Of a stretch of DNA of 64,000 bases, positions 1 through 49,878 are shown in pieces. The position numbers were made by a program, and so were the translations under genes. Within the stretch, counting starts at the first letter, position 1, and each line of letters opens with the position of its first letter. Under the pieces are notes generated by a model. The model did not search any database. It was not told the origin of the DNA and worked only from the letters and a program-made list of their open reading frames with translations. The stretch is from Typhlomys cinereus (Eukaryota; Chordata; Mammalia; Rodentia; Platacanthomyidae), in the NCBI GenBank assembly GCA_023101885.1, contig JALPQD010000931.1, positions 1 through 64,000 on the forward strand. Reading direction: 5' to 3'.

Positions 1-117
1 CAAGCACCTTTACCCACTGAGCCTTCTTGTCTGCTTAAGTTTTTTGTGGGGTCCAATTCTAAAAGGCAGGTGGACAGTGCTTAGTGGTCTCTTGTGGCCA
101 TACAAGAGGTGTAAGTA

Positions 118-338
118 TGGCTAGAGATTGGCTCAGCTGGTAGAGTGCTTGCCTAGCAGGCACAAAGCCTCCCCAGGCTCGAACCCCAGCACGCCATAAA
201 CCAGGCATACTCCTGGAAACCCACCAGGAGGGAGGTGGGGACAGGAAGATTAGGAGCTCTGGGTCATCCTCGGCAATGTAGTGAGTTTGAGGCCAGCCTG
301 AGCTCTATGAGACAGTGTCTCAAAATAATAAATAAATG
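118..338 (+). repeat. Dimeric SINE: ID-like tRNA head fused to B1-like tail (B4-type)
   Basis: A tRNA-Ala-like head (GGCTCAGCTGGTAGAGTGCT, then GCTCGAACCCCAGC) is followed by a 7SL/B1-like half (GTTTGAGGCCAGCCTGAGCT) and an AATAAATAAAT tail. The rest of 340-1070 is unique-looking with no gene recognised. Confidence 0.7.
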
Positions 339-1070
339 CAGGTATATGGAATATCTCACAATCTATGGGTGACACTCTGAGGTGTGTTCAAGGTTGTGGG
401 TGTGTGTATGTGGGGGGGGGCAGCTCATTGATTCTCTGGGATCTGCAAGAACTCCAAAATTTTTGTTGGTGACCAAACAAGAGTGGCGTAGAAATAATCA
501 GGGCTTAGGAAAGTTTGGAGACATCTGAGTCCTTGTGGTAGTGGCTTTGGGATCTGAAGGGGTGCCCAAACAATTCTGGGATTTGTGAATGTATCCTAGG
601 ATTCTTGGGGTGCTTTTACCCTGGGGATGGCCCAGAAATTGAGGGCACTACTTAGAAAATGAGGACATCTGGAGAGTTCTTCGAATTTGTCCGGGGCCTA
701 TGAGGGGGTCCCTCAACACTTCTGGGATTTGAGAGTCAGAAATTTGGGGTTATCTCAGGTTTCGCGGTCATGGAAGTTTCAGAGACCGCAGAGATGCGGT
801 GATTGGAGGAAGGTCCGGGTGTCACTGTGTACAGTCACGGGACGGGGCGGGGGGTGGGGTGGGAGCTGTCCTGGACACCCCTAAATCTGCGGACTCTGGG
901 CTGAGGTTTGGTGAGGCGGGTGCGCTCCGCCCCGGGGGCGGCCCGCTGGTGAAGCCGGAAGGGCCGAGGCGGCCTTGGGGCGGGGTGTGGTCCGCGCGCG
1001 GGGGCGCAGCGCAGGGCAGCCCCGGGAGAGCAGGGGCCGCGGGTGTGGGGAACTCCACCCCCTCGCGGCC

Positions 1071-31667
<30,597 letters not shown>

Positions 31668-33440
31668 CCCCCAGTCCCCTCACCCTGAGCCCTCCCTTGG
31701 TCCCCTTTCTCCTCACCTCACACCCCCCTCCTCTTAGGCTCCCTCAAAGACTCCTGGCTCTGCTGAGAAAAAAGAAAGCCGAAAAGTGGGGGGTTTCCTC
31801 TTCTGTGTGTGTCCCCTCCCCCCAACCCTCATCCACTGGGCCTTCGGGTGAAGGTGGAGGTGGGGGCTGGGGGACCCGGGGCTCAGGTCCCCCCAAGAGG
31901 GATTTTATATTTTTACTTTTCATTGTAACGTTTTTAGAAAAAAAAGAACAAAAAGAAAAAAGGAAAAAAAAAAACTTAAGAAGAAACACAGCAACTGTAG
32001 ATGCCCCTCCCATTCCTGGTCTCTCCCCTCCCTCCAGGTCTAAGGTCCAGTCTTTCAGAACTTGTTCATTGAAACCCCAACTTGTCCAGTGGAGCGGCCT
32101 TCTGGACCACTGTGGGTCTGGGAGGCGCCTCCAGAACCTTCCATTTGGGAACAGCCACGACCAGGGGTTGGTCGTGGCAGGGACACCCTCTCCCCCAGCC
32201 CCCCTCTCTGCTCCAAGTCTTCCATTTCACTCTGGTACACAGCCATAGGCAGGGACGAGAGGGGTAGCACAGCTGTCTGTACCCGATCCAGAGAACGGGC
32301 ATCATCCACTGCACCAGCCAGCCTCCGGCCTAGGGCATCGAGAGGAGACTGATCACCTCCCATCTGTGCTCAACACCCACTTCCTGTTCCTTTTGGACAC
32401 TTGGAATTGTCTGCATTGGAACAAGACGCGCGCGCGCACACACACACACACACCTTCCAACTGCTTCCTCTGGGTATTTCTGCCTTAATGAGTTTTGAAG
32501 CTGTAGGTGAAGGCCCCCACACCTGCTCCCATGTCCTAAAGTCTCTATTCCCAGGGTGCCCCTCAATACTTCTAAATCTTTCACCCTAACTCTTTTTCCC
32601 TTGTTCCTCCGCCTCTGATTCTTTCTTTCTTTGCCCTAGGAGCAATAATGGTGTGTCCCCCACATCTCCCATTCTGGGCATCCCTCCCAACACCAAAGCA
32701 CTTTCTCCTCGATCCCCACCCTGCCGAGCCTGTGTCCCGCCCCCTACCCCTCCCTCAGCCATCCCTGAGCAATACTACAGACACACACAAGGCCATTTTC
32801 TCCAAGCCATGGGGGACGGATGGAAAGGAAAGAACCCATTTCTCCTTCCCCATGCCCCCCAATCTGTGGCAGGGTGGGAGGGGCTGTCTCATTCATTGCC
32901 TGCCCCCCTAATTTTGTGCACACGGTACTGTAGCCCCCTACTTCCTCCCTACTGTCCCCCCACCCTGTGATATTTAGCAAGGTGGATTTGGGTTTGTTTG
33001 TTTTAAGCTTTTTTTTTTTTTCTGTACATACTGTAAGGTTGGTTTGTAAATTATTCTACAGAGGCAAAAAGGGAAAAATCAAAACCTTCCTGTTATTGTA
33101 TGATAATAACTGTACCATAGTCCTGGGGTAGGGGGAGTGGACCCCACTATGGTTTCATGGAAAATCATGTCCAATGGGAGCCTGTATCCTGTCCCTTCTT
33201 GCAGGAGTCTTAAGTCAAGGGCAGCGTGGGGGAAGGGGATAATACCTAGACAGACTCCCTCCTCTTCCTGGAACTCCACACAGGGCTCCTCCCCCGCTCC
33301 CACCCCTAAGGGCTGGCACAATTCCAACCCCCCCAGTCCTGCCAGCTGCTTGTGTGGTTCTTCACTTTGACGACCTGTCGGTCTGTGGATCCATACTCAC
33401 ATCTTGTCACCAATTAAAGTGAACCTGTCATCTATGCTTC
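31668..33440 (+). other. PDE4A: PDE4A 3' untranslated region
   Basis: Unique sequence directly after the stop with no competing gene. It contains AT-rich stretches (about 31905-31990 and 32995-33115) of the kind found in PDE4 3'UTRs, a CA tract near 32434-32452, and ends just after a canonical-variant signal ATTAAA at 33413. A SINE-rich intergenic region starts downstream. End position inferred. Confidence 0.7.
33413..33418 (+). promoter_or_regulatory. PDE4A: Polyadenylation signal ATTAAA of PDE4A
   Basis: The second most common mammalian poly(A) hexamer, followed about 15-25 bases later by a TCTATGCTTCTAG/TGTGTTTGC T/GT-rich segment. It is the only good signal before the intergenic repeats. 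Confidence 0.6.
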
Positions 33441-34154
33441 TAGTCAGCGTGCCTTCCTTTGATGTGTTTGCTGGGCTGTGATTGAAGACACGTGGTCCAG
33501 GCTAGCCCCAAACCCACTATGTAGCCTAGGATAGCCTTCAACTCTCTCCTGCCTTTACCCCTTACCCCTCCCCCAACACACAGTGATGGAATTATTTTTT
33601 CTTCTTCTTTTTTTGATTATTTTTATTTTATTATTTATATGCAGCAGGATGTCAGTCCATAGTCCAAGGCTGAACTGGAATGGATTAAGTTAGACCAGGC
33701 TGACCCTGAACTTGTTCTGACCTCTACATGCCGAGTGTCAATATCCCCACTGTGTGCATATCACATCTTTCTCCTGATTATTAGCTGAGGTTCCTCCCCT
33801 TCCTACACTCCCTGGTGACCTGGGAACAGGAGGCTGGAGGAGGAGACAGCCACAGATAGAAATACCAGTGGACAATGACATAGCTGAGGTGCCGCTCCCA
33901 GACCTGGAGACCTGAGTTCCATCCCCAGAGCCCACAGGGGAGGAGAGAAGTAACCAACCTCCACTCAGCACTATGGCAAGCATGTGTGCACCTTCTCTCC
34001 CTCTCCTATCAAATAAAAATATTTTTAAACCTTCCTAATGGGGCCGGAGAGATGGTTCAGGGGTTAAGCCTCTGCCTCCCAAGCAGAAGGACCTGAGTTA
34101 CCAAGTCCTGGAGTCAGGATCTAACCATCTGTCACCTGGCACCTGCTAATATAA

Positions 34155-34310
34155 AACTTCAACGTGTGTGGGGGCGTGGCTCAGAGGTAGAGTCCCTGCC
34201 TAGCATCCTCCAGTGGGCAAACTAGAGGCGTGGCTCAGGGGTAGAGTGACAGCCTGGTATCCTCCTGGGAGGGGTTGGGGGCATGGCTCAGAGGTAGAAT
34301 CTTTCCTACC
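34155..34310 (+). repeat. Tandem SINE-head trimer
   Basis: Units GTGGGGGCGTGGCTCAGAGG.., GAGGCGTGGCTCAGGGGTAG.. and GGGGGCATGGCTCAGAGGTA.., each with CCTAGCATCCTCC-type ends. Confidence 0.65.
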
Positions 34311-35241
34311 AGGAGCAAGGCCCGGGGCCCTGCCCCCAGCACCACATGAACAGCAGCTGTAGCTCTCTGACCTGCAGCCACCTTCCGGGTAAGCAGGAAG
34401 GTGGGATTGTCACCACTGCATGACGAAGGACCTTTCCTCCTCTGGTTTCTGGTTTCAACCTCAACACACAAAGCACACCACATATATGTCACAACTGGGC
34501 TGGAGAGATGGCTCACGGGTTAAGCCTCTGCCTCGCAAGCAACAGGACCTGAGTTCAGATTCCAGGTCCCACATGAAAATGCCAGGCAGAAATGATGGCA
34601 GCCTGTACTTCTGGCCCTGCTGGACGGAGGCTGGGAAACCCCAGAGCAAAGCAACAGGAAGGTATAGCAATCCAGGATGATTCCCAAAGTCATCCTTGAG
34701 CCTCCACAGGGACACACAGCGCCCTCAGACACACATGCCCACATACACACTCACACATGCACAAGCAAGAGAAAGAGAAGGAAAGAAGGAAAGAAAATAA
34801 GTATGTAACAGTATTTCGAGTTCTAAGAGGTGTTCTTTAAACCTTATTTAATTTGTTTTTATTTTGTGTGTATATGTATCAGAGGGCACTGTGTGTCCCT
34901 ATGGAAGACCAAAGTGACTTAGGGAATCATCCTGGATTGCTTCTACCTCCCTTTTACTTTGCTCTGGGATTTCCCAGGCTCTGTCCACCAGGGCAGGAAG
35001 TGCAAGGAACCACAGTTTGCACCTGGCATTTTTTACATGGGACCTGAGATATGAACTCAGCACCTTCTGTTTGCAAGGCAGTCTTAACCCCTGAGCCGTC
35101 TCTGCAGCCTATAAGGGGAGGAATGGAAGGATGTCTTGAGGCAGGATTGTTAAGTAAAATTTTTACTTTTCCGGATTTGATTGTTTTGGTTAGTTCCTGA
35201 AGTCACCCTCGGGCTTCCCCAGAGACACACAGTGCCCTCTG

Positions 35242-35289
<48 letters not shown>

Positions 35290-35559
35290 AAAAAAAGAAT
35301 AATAATAAAAAGAAACCATCTATTAGATAGTAAAGGGTATCTGCCTTTTGTTCCCAGATTTTATTATTTTCTGACTTTTTTCATCTTATAGATCATGCTG
35401 GCCTTGAAGTTTTTACACTGACCTTGAACTCGTGATCCATCTGTCTCTACCTAGGGAATTCTGGACAGACACAATTTTTCTGCCCCCAAGTTTTGTCTGT
35501 TTCCCTTGGCTTCCAATACAAGTAACAGCACCTCAGTCTCCCGGGGCGATGACTATGTG

Positions 35560-35900
35560 CCAGACACAGCTCCTCTGACGTAAACACTTGATTCCTACCA
35601 GCGGCCCCTAACCAAGTAAATACTAGTAGGAACCAGTTCTGGGACCAGGGCGCAGCGCCGTGGCTCTCGCGCGTCCCCTCTCGGGCATTTGCAGAACTGC
35701 AGCAAGGTCGGGAAGTTATGCAGGCGCCGAACCAAGAGGAGGCGGGATGTCCGACAGTTTTTTCCCTCCGCACTCTGATTGGCTGGCATCCTTGTCAGTT
35801 GTTTGTAGAAAAAAAAAAAAAAAAAAACCAGCTAATGAGGGCTGCGGCCACTTGGCTCTTGAAACGGAGGGCAGAAGCAGCTGAGAAATTGGGGTGCACG
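35560..35900. promoter_or_regulatory. Promoter-like unique patch in the intergenic region
   Basis: CRE-like TGACGTAA at 35576-35583, a CpG cluster at about 35648-35685, GAGGAGGCGGGA near 35737, inverted CCAAT (ATTGG) at 35778-35782 and an A run at 35810-35827. No open reading frame worth calling. Confidence 0.35.
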
Positions 35901-36739
35901 TTCTGCGCAGGTGTTAGAGGAAGAATCAACCCCCCCTAGGGTATCCTGCTGCGAGTCCTACTTTTTCAGGGGACTCTTGATCTTCCGGCCTCCACCTCCC
36001 AAGTGCTGGGGTGACAGGCGTACACCAGCCCTGCCTGGATCCCCTGATGTTTGTACCGACTGACCCAGGAATACATCACTCCCCTGCTCTCTCTTACCCC
36101 CCCACGTACACGCACCCCGCCTTGAGTCGTGGAGGTTAGTCCCCGTTGCAGTTGCCAACAGATTTTGTGTGTGTGTGTATGTATGTGTGTATTTTCTTCC
36201 AACAGAAAAATCAAGAACTTTACAGGCAAGCCTCAGATACCTCTTCTGCAGGAGTGGGGACCCCCAGATCACTCATTCCCCAGGGTACCCCAGAGTCATT
36301 ATTCTTCTTGAGATGGAGGTCTAGTTTGGACCCTATCATCTGAGGGGTTCCTACTACCTTGCTTTCCTCCATTCAATTCTCAAAGCATCCATTAACTCAC
36401 ACACACACCCCTTTCTCTGTCTCTCCTGAGGGCTTCCAATTCAAAGGGGATATGGCAAAGGTTTTGGTGGTCTCTGTGGATAAGCTCCCAACATCTTCTT
36501 GTGCCTTCAAGGATCCCTGTTTGGAAGGGAAGACTCACATCACCCCCTTACAATTTAGGGGTGTGGGAAGGTCTGTGACTGTCTCTGTGGGTTGGTCTCT
36601 GGTCCAACAAGTATGAAACCCTGGGTTTCATTCCCAGCCTCCCCCCCCCACACACACACCAGAAGACTGACATTATGTCCTTGGCACCATGAATGTATAA
36701 AAACATCTTCCTGCTGATCCAGTGTTGGATATGCTTGCC

Positions 36740-37180
36740 TGTTGTCATAGTTAGATCCAGGTGTCAACCTGATGGGTCAAGGGTCTGAGTTCTGAGCTCA
36801 TTTGTGGTTGAGTTAGGCCCTGAGCAAGCCTGCAGGAGATTGTCTAGTTGATGGAAAGGCCCAGCCTATGGTGGGTGGGACTAGTCCCGGGGCAGGTCGA
36901 TAAGATGGAGAGAACTAGTCAGGGAAGTCGGCATCCTTGTGTATACTTGGCCAGACAAGCTGGTCTGCCAGGTAAGGATCGTCCCTTTCTCAGCTGTTAA
37001 GAGGAGATGGTGTGGCTGGTTCCCTTGGCCCTGGTGTTGGGGTGCATTCTCCTGCCAAGCTGACATGGAACTGTAACCAATCAATCGTAAACCGGAATTA
37101 AACCTCTTGCTCCTTGGACTTTGGTCGGTTGCACATTTATGAGCCACATGCAGGTGGACTGTGACACCTGCCAATCAGTT
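36740..37180 (+). repeat. Old interspersed element, possibly a URR1-like non-autonomous DNA transposon
   Basis: Begins CAGGTGTCAACCTGATGG and ends near AACTGTAACCAATCA/AATTAAACC. The copy at 39236-39690 shares GGTGTCAACTTGAC, GGTGGCTGCAGCCAGTTCCC and GTAAGAACTGTAACTGA. The class is a guess from resemblance. Confidence 0.4.
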
Positions 37181-38075
37181 TGTAGGTTTTCTTCCTCCTG
37201 CCCCTGCCCCACCTCATGTGATGAGTGGACCACTTGTCACCTGTCACCGGGGTTACTACAGGATCTGACCTTCCTTCTGCCCTCTTATCTCCAGACAAAC
37301 TGTTTCCACCTGCGGTACATCGGCGTGAACTTGCTCTCCCCCCTCCCCCACCCCATTTAGCTTGCTGCCCTTCCCTGTGTTTGGAAACAGGTGGATTGCA
37401 GCTCTGAGGACCAACCCAAGCTTAACACCGGACCCCACCCCCAAAAAAACACCTACTGCAGCTCTTTTCATTTCTTTAAGCATTTACTTATTTATTTGTC
37501 CTCCTTGGGGACAGAGGCGTGGCCGACAAAAGTGGGTGCGTAGGGAGGGTCAGAAGACACCTTGTGGGAGGGGACAAGGGGAGAAGGCTCAGTATGCTCG
37601 GGGCCCTGGATCAGCTCCATCCTTGCAGAAGTCACACAAGCAAAAAGAGAAGACCAACCTCCTCCCCTTAGTGGGCCCAGCTGGAGGTGATAGAGGACAG
37701 AAGGCCCGATGTCCACTACGCGTCCAAAGTCCCATGTTCACAGGTAAGAAAACCCAGAATATGTGACTGGCCTCAGCTACTCAGCCTGTTCCCTCTCTTT
37801 CTCTCTCTCTCCCTCTTTCTCTCACTCAATTATATATGAGAGGGGGCTGGAGGGATGGCTCAGGGATTAAGACTCTGCCTCTCAAACAGAAGGTCCTGAG
37901 TTCGGATCCCAGGTCCCACATAAAAATGCTAGGCGGAAAAGGTGGCCACCTATACTTCTGGCCCTGGTGGGCAGAGGCTGGGAAATCCCAGAGTAAAGCA
38001 AGAAGGAGGTAGAAGCCATGCAGGATGATTCCTGAAGTTATCCTTGGTCCTCCATAGGAACACACAGTGCCCTCT

Positions 38076-38110
<35 letters not shown>

Positions 38111-39235
38111 TGAATGAAATTTAAAATAATATGAAAGGAGAGAGAGAAAGAACAACACATACACGCCATGGTGCACAAGTAGAGGTCAAAGGATAACTTT
38201 CTGCCATGTGGGCTTTCAAGGATCGAACTCTGGTCGCCAGGTTTGTGAGCAAGTCCCCTACCTACTGAGCTGCCTTGCTGACCCTTTCCTCCCACCCCCG
38301 CAGGGTTCTCTCTAACCTGAAGAAAGGCCACCCTAGGTCAGGCCAAGTGACTGTATTGGGGCTTCATGCCTTTGATTGTCCATTAGAATGTTTCTGGAAC
38401 TTTTTGTTCCTTTGCACGGTGTGTGTACATGTGTGAGTGTGTATCAGAGGACACTGTGTGTCCCTGTGGAGGCCCAAGGGTGACATGGGGAATCCTCCTC
38501 CATCGTTCTTCCACCTGACTGTTGTAAGCCTGGGTCTCATGAAACCCAGAGCAACCATGAGGGCTGGTCTGGCTAGTCAGCTTACTCTGGGAGTTCCCAG
38601 GCTAAATGACAAATGGGCCATCACACCCACTAAGAATTCTTAGAAGGGATCTGGGGATCTGAACTCAGGTCCTTTGGCTTAACCACTGAGCCGCCTCCCC
38701 TGGCTGCTTTGGCTCTTTCACTGCTGTACCCAAAGGGCTTCTTTAGTGTCCCTCTCCAAGTGCTCCACAGAAGGAAAAAGGAACTCCAAGACACTTGGGC
38801 AGTTTCTAACCCGTCTGGTCCCTCGTCTTTCCTCCCTCCTTCTGTTCTTCCTTCTGCAAAGGTCACCTGATAGTCTGTAGATCAAGATTGGCCTTTGGGG
38901 AGCCCATGAGGGATTGTCTTGCTTGCATAATTGATGTGGGGAAGCAGAGGCCTCTCGTGGGCGGGGCGTTCCCTGGCCCAAGACTGGATGAATACTGAGA
39001 ACAAAACGTCAGTTGAGCATAGGCAAGGAAGCCGCAGCTGCATTCATGCATTCATGCTGCACTGGCTCCTGCCCTCTGCTCTGGCTGTAGATGTGATGTG
39101 GCCACTCTGTCACACTGGCCCTTGAAAAACCTTTCTTCCCTCAAGTGTCTGCCTCCGGCATTTCGTTGCAGTAATAACATCCAATGAAACCCAAACCTCT
39201 TCCTTCTTTCCTTCCCTCCTTTCCTGTTCATTTAT

Positions 39236-39690
39236 CCTGTCTGTGATACAGGTGTCAACTTGACAATGGCAGGCTGAGCTCTGGGCACATCTGCAAAGAA
39301 CTGATGGCTAAGGTGAATCCTGAGGAACCCTGCAAGAGATGGTCTAAACCATGAGGGACGATCCGGCCCTTGTGGGTAGCACCACTCCACCAGCAGGTAG
39401 GCAAGATGGAAGGAGCTGGTTCTGGGCTTTGGCATTTTCCAGCCTGCGTAGACCGACAGGTCCTCTGGCAAGTGAGGTTTGCCCTCTCTCAGCAATCCTG
39501 TGGGTGGCTGCAGCCAGTTCCCCCGGCCCCTGGTCGTGGCACGAGCTCTCCTGCCCGACTGGAGTAAGAACTGTAACTGAACATAATCCCTCACTCCCCC
39601 TGACCTCCAGCACAGCCCCAGCAAGTGCATCATGGGGCTGGGTGACCGACTTCTCCCAAAGCTGAAACTGAGATAAGGCCGCCCTGTGGC
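39236..39690 (+). repeat. Second copy of the old interspersed element
   Basis: Same family and orientation as 36740-37180, diverged. Lies just outside the KEAP1 3' end. Confidence 0.4.
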
Positions 39691-39826
39691 CTGGGCCCTG
39701 GCCAAGGCGCGCGCAGAAGGAGCCGTCTCCCACGGCAGCCCTCCCATCCAGACACCCAGAGTCTTTCAAAGGAAGTCCCAGGAGAGCCAACCCCCCCAAT
39801 GGGGGAGACACTAGTTCGTTTGTGTT

Positions 39827-40363
39827 TTATTTCCATTGGAAAGTAAGTGTCCTCGGCTGAGAGGCCCAGTGGCTTTGCTTGTCCGTGGGGGACCCCTGGT
39901 CCTGAGGCACCCCGCCCCGCTCCATGTGAGGTCACCCGGCCCCTCCCCTGTTCCCCTGAAGCTCATCAAAAAGATTCGGAATAAAACAACACAAAATAAA
40001 ACATACAAGAACAACAAAAACCTCCACCACACCTTGGCACCTGTGTCCACCTCCAGGGGAAGTGAGGGGGTCCTGTGGGCTTCGTCCCCAGCCAGTGGGT
40101 GCGTGGAGGGTCCTGCATCTGGTTCCAGATAGGCTGTCTTGGACGCTCCTGGGGTTTACCAGAAGCCGAGGGGGCAAGGGCGGAGGCCTGGGTCTCCTTC
40201 AGAGGTGGGATTTGAACCCAGAGGCATCCCGGCCTCCCTTGGCGGGAGGATCACCATTTGTTCGCTGGCCTTCTTTGCCAGTGTGGCTCCCGCGGGACTA
40301 TCTTTTCCTCTTGCTTTTGTACAAAAGTGTCGCCGATGGACCGGCAGGAGATCTCCCCGCCCC
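39827..40363 (-). other. KEAP1: KEAP1 3' untranslated region with AATAAA signal
   Basis: Unique sequence after the stop. On the - strand AATAAA lies at 39832-39827. The T-rich block around 39960-40020, on the - strand, looks like the conserved KEAP1 3'UTR with its GTTTTATTTTGTG run. The cleavage point is inferred to lie just below 39827. Confidence 0.6.
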
Positions 40364-47046
<6,683 letters not shown>

Positions 47047-48764
47047 GGGGGTCCCAGCAAGAAAACACACTCAGCAGCCTGGAGGAGGGAATGAAACAGA
47101 CAGGATTGGGGCGTGGGGGGCAACGACTTGGAACCGGGGCCACATCCTTCCTCGGCCAACTTTTCTTTGGTAATACTAAGCCATTATTATTATTATTATT
47201 TTCTTCTAGATCATTGGCCGAGGTAACTGGGATGAATCACCATCCATCAAAAGAAGTCGCTCAAATCACTAGCCCAAAAAACTATGTAAAAAAAAAAAAA
47301 AAAAAGTAGGTCTCATTGGGTCCCTGCTTTACTCAGAATCTTCCATGGCCTTCCACCAGAACAAAGCAAACTCCTCAATGACCTGCAAACCCCCACACAG
47401 TCAGCCCCTTTCCAGACCCTTCTCTCCTCACACGCTGCAGACACTGGGCACCCTTCCTCCTTCCCTTTCCTTCCTCAGCGTCAGAATTCATTCTTTCCTT
47501 CAGAGTGCCCACTAGTGTCCTGCACTGCTCAGAGGATATAGCAGTGGACAGACGATTCTCCCCAACACACACACGTCCATCAATAAGTCTTGGAGATATG
47601 GTAACAGACACACACATCCTCCAACAAGTCTTGGAGATATGGTAACAGAATCCTATGTCACTTGCCCCCGTGGTTCTTGCATTTAGAATTGAGTTATGGG
47701 TGATCAGCTGAGGGGAAGAGTGGTGGGGGGTAGCTTTCAAGACTAGGAAAGTGAAGGCAAGTGCAAAGGCCCTGGGGGAGAAAGTGTGAAGTACCAAGAA
47801 GCAGCACTGTCAGGAAAACTGGGCTTCAGGGAGATGGGGAGCCACAGCGGACAAGAAAAAAAGTTTTGAAAAAAAGGGGTGTGGAGGAGAAGTCATGGGA
47901 CAGGTCTTCCAGGTTCGGTCCAGAACTCACCCACACACACACGCCCACACACACAACCACAGCTAATTTCGTGTATCAAGAAATTCCGGCCTTTGAGTTT
48001 TAGTGAGGGATGAAATGGGGACTTAAGAGATCAGGGACACCCCCCCCCCGGCCCCCGCGCAAGAGAGCGGTTGTTGTCTTTTCCCGCCCCCCCTCCACTC
48101 CTGCACTTAGGCTCCCCAGGCCTGCTGTTGCTGTGCAGTGAAGTGGGTGGCTGGCGCCCGCCCGCCAGCGCCACCTCTTCCCTCCGACCCGAGGCCACGC
48201 CAGCGCCCCCCTCTCCCCTTAGCGGAGAAGCCACCATCTTTGCACCCCACCCCCATCGATCAACGGCGCCCGTTTTCCCCCACTCTCCCCCACGATGTTG
48301 GACACCCACACCGCCACCAACGCACCACGAAGCGCGAAGTGCTAGGGCCCCTCCGCAGCCGCGGCCATCCGGGCCCGCGCAGAGCCGAGGAAGTGATGGA
48401 TTGGTGGCCTCCAGCCCCAAAACGCAGCCCGCAGCGCTCCCGGATGGAAGGGGATCCCCCTCGCACCCCCGCCCCGGGAGATCAGTGCGCCAATAAAACG
48501 GCTGCGGGAGCAGAAGTGCTGGGGTGTGAGAGGGCTCTGTCTGGGTTTCTTTCGGCGGCTCCCGGGCCACCCCAGCGAGGGACACAAAAAAGCAGCAGGA
48601 TCGGACTCTGGCCTTAGCACGATCGTGGGGACCGTCTGAGCCCCGCGATCGCGACTGCATGGGGCTCCCCACCTCCGACACACACACACACTCCGCACAC
48701 ACAGGCACCCCGCGATCTCAGGGGCGCAGGGGCCGCGGCGGGAGCGCAGGCCGTCGTCACTCAC

Positions 48765-48860
48765 CGCGCCATGGCCGCGCTCCGGCTCCGCCTCCGCGCG
48801 CCAGGCCGGGGCGCCACCATCGCGGCGCGGCGGGGGGAGGCGCGGAGCGCGCGCTGGTCA
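48765..48860 (-). other. KEAP1: Probable non-coding first exon of KEAP1
   Basis: A perfect donor GCG|GTGAGT on the - strand ends an exon at 48765 within the CpG island. It would join the acceptor ctcctccag at about 47079, so the 5'UTR part of exon 2 starts near 47078. Known: KEAP1 exon 1 is non-coding in human and mouse. The 5' end is only estimated. Confidence 0.55.
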
Positions 48861-48862
48861 CC

Positions 48863-48873
48863 ATGACTAAGCA
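48863..48873 (+). promoter_or_regulatory. KEAP1: Antioxidant response element-like site in the KEAP1 promoter
   Basis: ATGACTAAGCA fits the NRF2-MAF core (A/G)TGACNNNGC(A) exactly. It is on the strand opposite to KEAP1, about 100 bases upstream of the exon-1 donor. Established: an ARE in the KEAP1 promoter has been reported to form an NRF2-KEAP1 autoregulatory loop, and this position agrees with that. Confidence 0.6.
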
Positions 48874-49878
48874 GGGCCGGGCTGGGCCGTGTCACAATAA
48901 GAGTCCCCTCAGGGTTCCTCTATGGGGCGGAGGGGGACCCAGGCGTGGGGACGATCCACACCCCACCTCCAACCCTCACCACCAAACTGCCGTGTCCTCC
49001 CCCTGTGCGCTCAGCTATCGCCTCTCCACCCCCGGTGAGGGGCCGCGCCACCGGAGACGCGCGTGGCGCGGCGTGCGCCCAGGTTTGGGGAGCCCTCCAC
49101 CTCCCCTCACACACACCTTCAAGCGTGCAACTTGGAGCTGGTGGCCACCCCAGTTGCCTGCACAACCACCACCACCACCACCCCCGGCTAGCTCACCTCG
49201 GTCAACCCGTGTCGCCTCCTGTGGGTGTCCCGCAAGGATTTGGGGATGCCCGGGGCACACGGTGGTGCCACCCACGCGCCGCGTTTCCCGGAAGCCGGAG
49301 AGGGAGGGACACCGAGGCCAGGCCCGGTGGATGAGTTTCGGGTGCAGCCAGCCAGAGGGGAGACTCGGATCTCCGGGTTCCGCGGGCAAGGTGAGGGGGG
49401 TTCCTCCTTGGAAGGGACGGTGGGGATCGCACGGGGTCGCAGCCGAAGGCACGCGCTGAAAGAAGGCGGGCAGACGCGGAAAGGGCGCGGCGGGACAGGA
49501 CAGGCGGTTCCCGCCCTGGTCGCAGGTGTGGGGGGGCACCCTTGTCGCAGGCTGTGGGGTCAGGCCGCCTTGGGGTCCGGTCCCCCACCTTCCCGCGGGC
49601 CCCTGCATAGCAGCGTCTGTCTGCACCAGCTGTGCTGAGTGTGTTCAATCCTCACCTCAGTGCCTGTTAAGATCCAACTGGGGTGATCTACCTTGTTGCT
49701 GAGTTTTTAATCTCAATTGAAAAAATTATTAATTAACTTAATTAATTAATTTATTCCAGTCTCTCTCTTGGCGGGGGGGGGGTGAGGGGGGAAGTGGTCC
49801 ACCACCTGGGACACCGGGGATTGAACTTGGACCACCAGACTTGCATGCAGGCGTTTTACTCACTGAGCCATTTCATGG

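Larger units (their letters stand above)
33441..39826. other. Intergenic region between convergent PDE4A and KEAP1
   Basis: No coding gene recognised. Repeats: B3-like about 33850-34020; older SINEs about 34045-34130, 34497-34790, 34850-35110, 37845-38130 and 38400-38690; B3-like 38135-38285; CA tract 35250-35287; old interspersed elements at about 36740-37180 and 39236-39690. Unique patches at about 35380-35940 and 36230-36740. Confidence 0.7.
48050..49650 (-). promoter_or_regulatory. KEAP1: KEAP1 CpG-island promoter
   Basis: About 1.6 kb of CpG-dense, almost repeat-free DNA covers the proposed exon 1 and reaches upstream. TATA-less. Many GC boxes. Typical of a broadly expressed gene. Confidence 0.75.

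Noticed and set aside
36740..37180. Possible LTR or endogenous retrovirus remnant
   Set aside because: No LTR ends, primer-binding site or polymerase-like frame; two diverged copies fit an old non-autonomous element better.
47584..47650. Repeated AAGTCTTGGAGATATGGTAA unit
   Set aside because: Only a two-copy duplication about 41 bases apart in KEAP1 intron 1; noted but too small to interpret.
48071..49638. Several overlapping open frames in the KEAP1 CpG island
   Set aside because: CpG islands have few stop codons; none has a domain, and frames on both strands are equally open.
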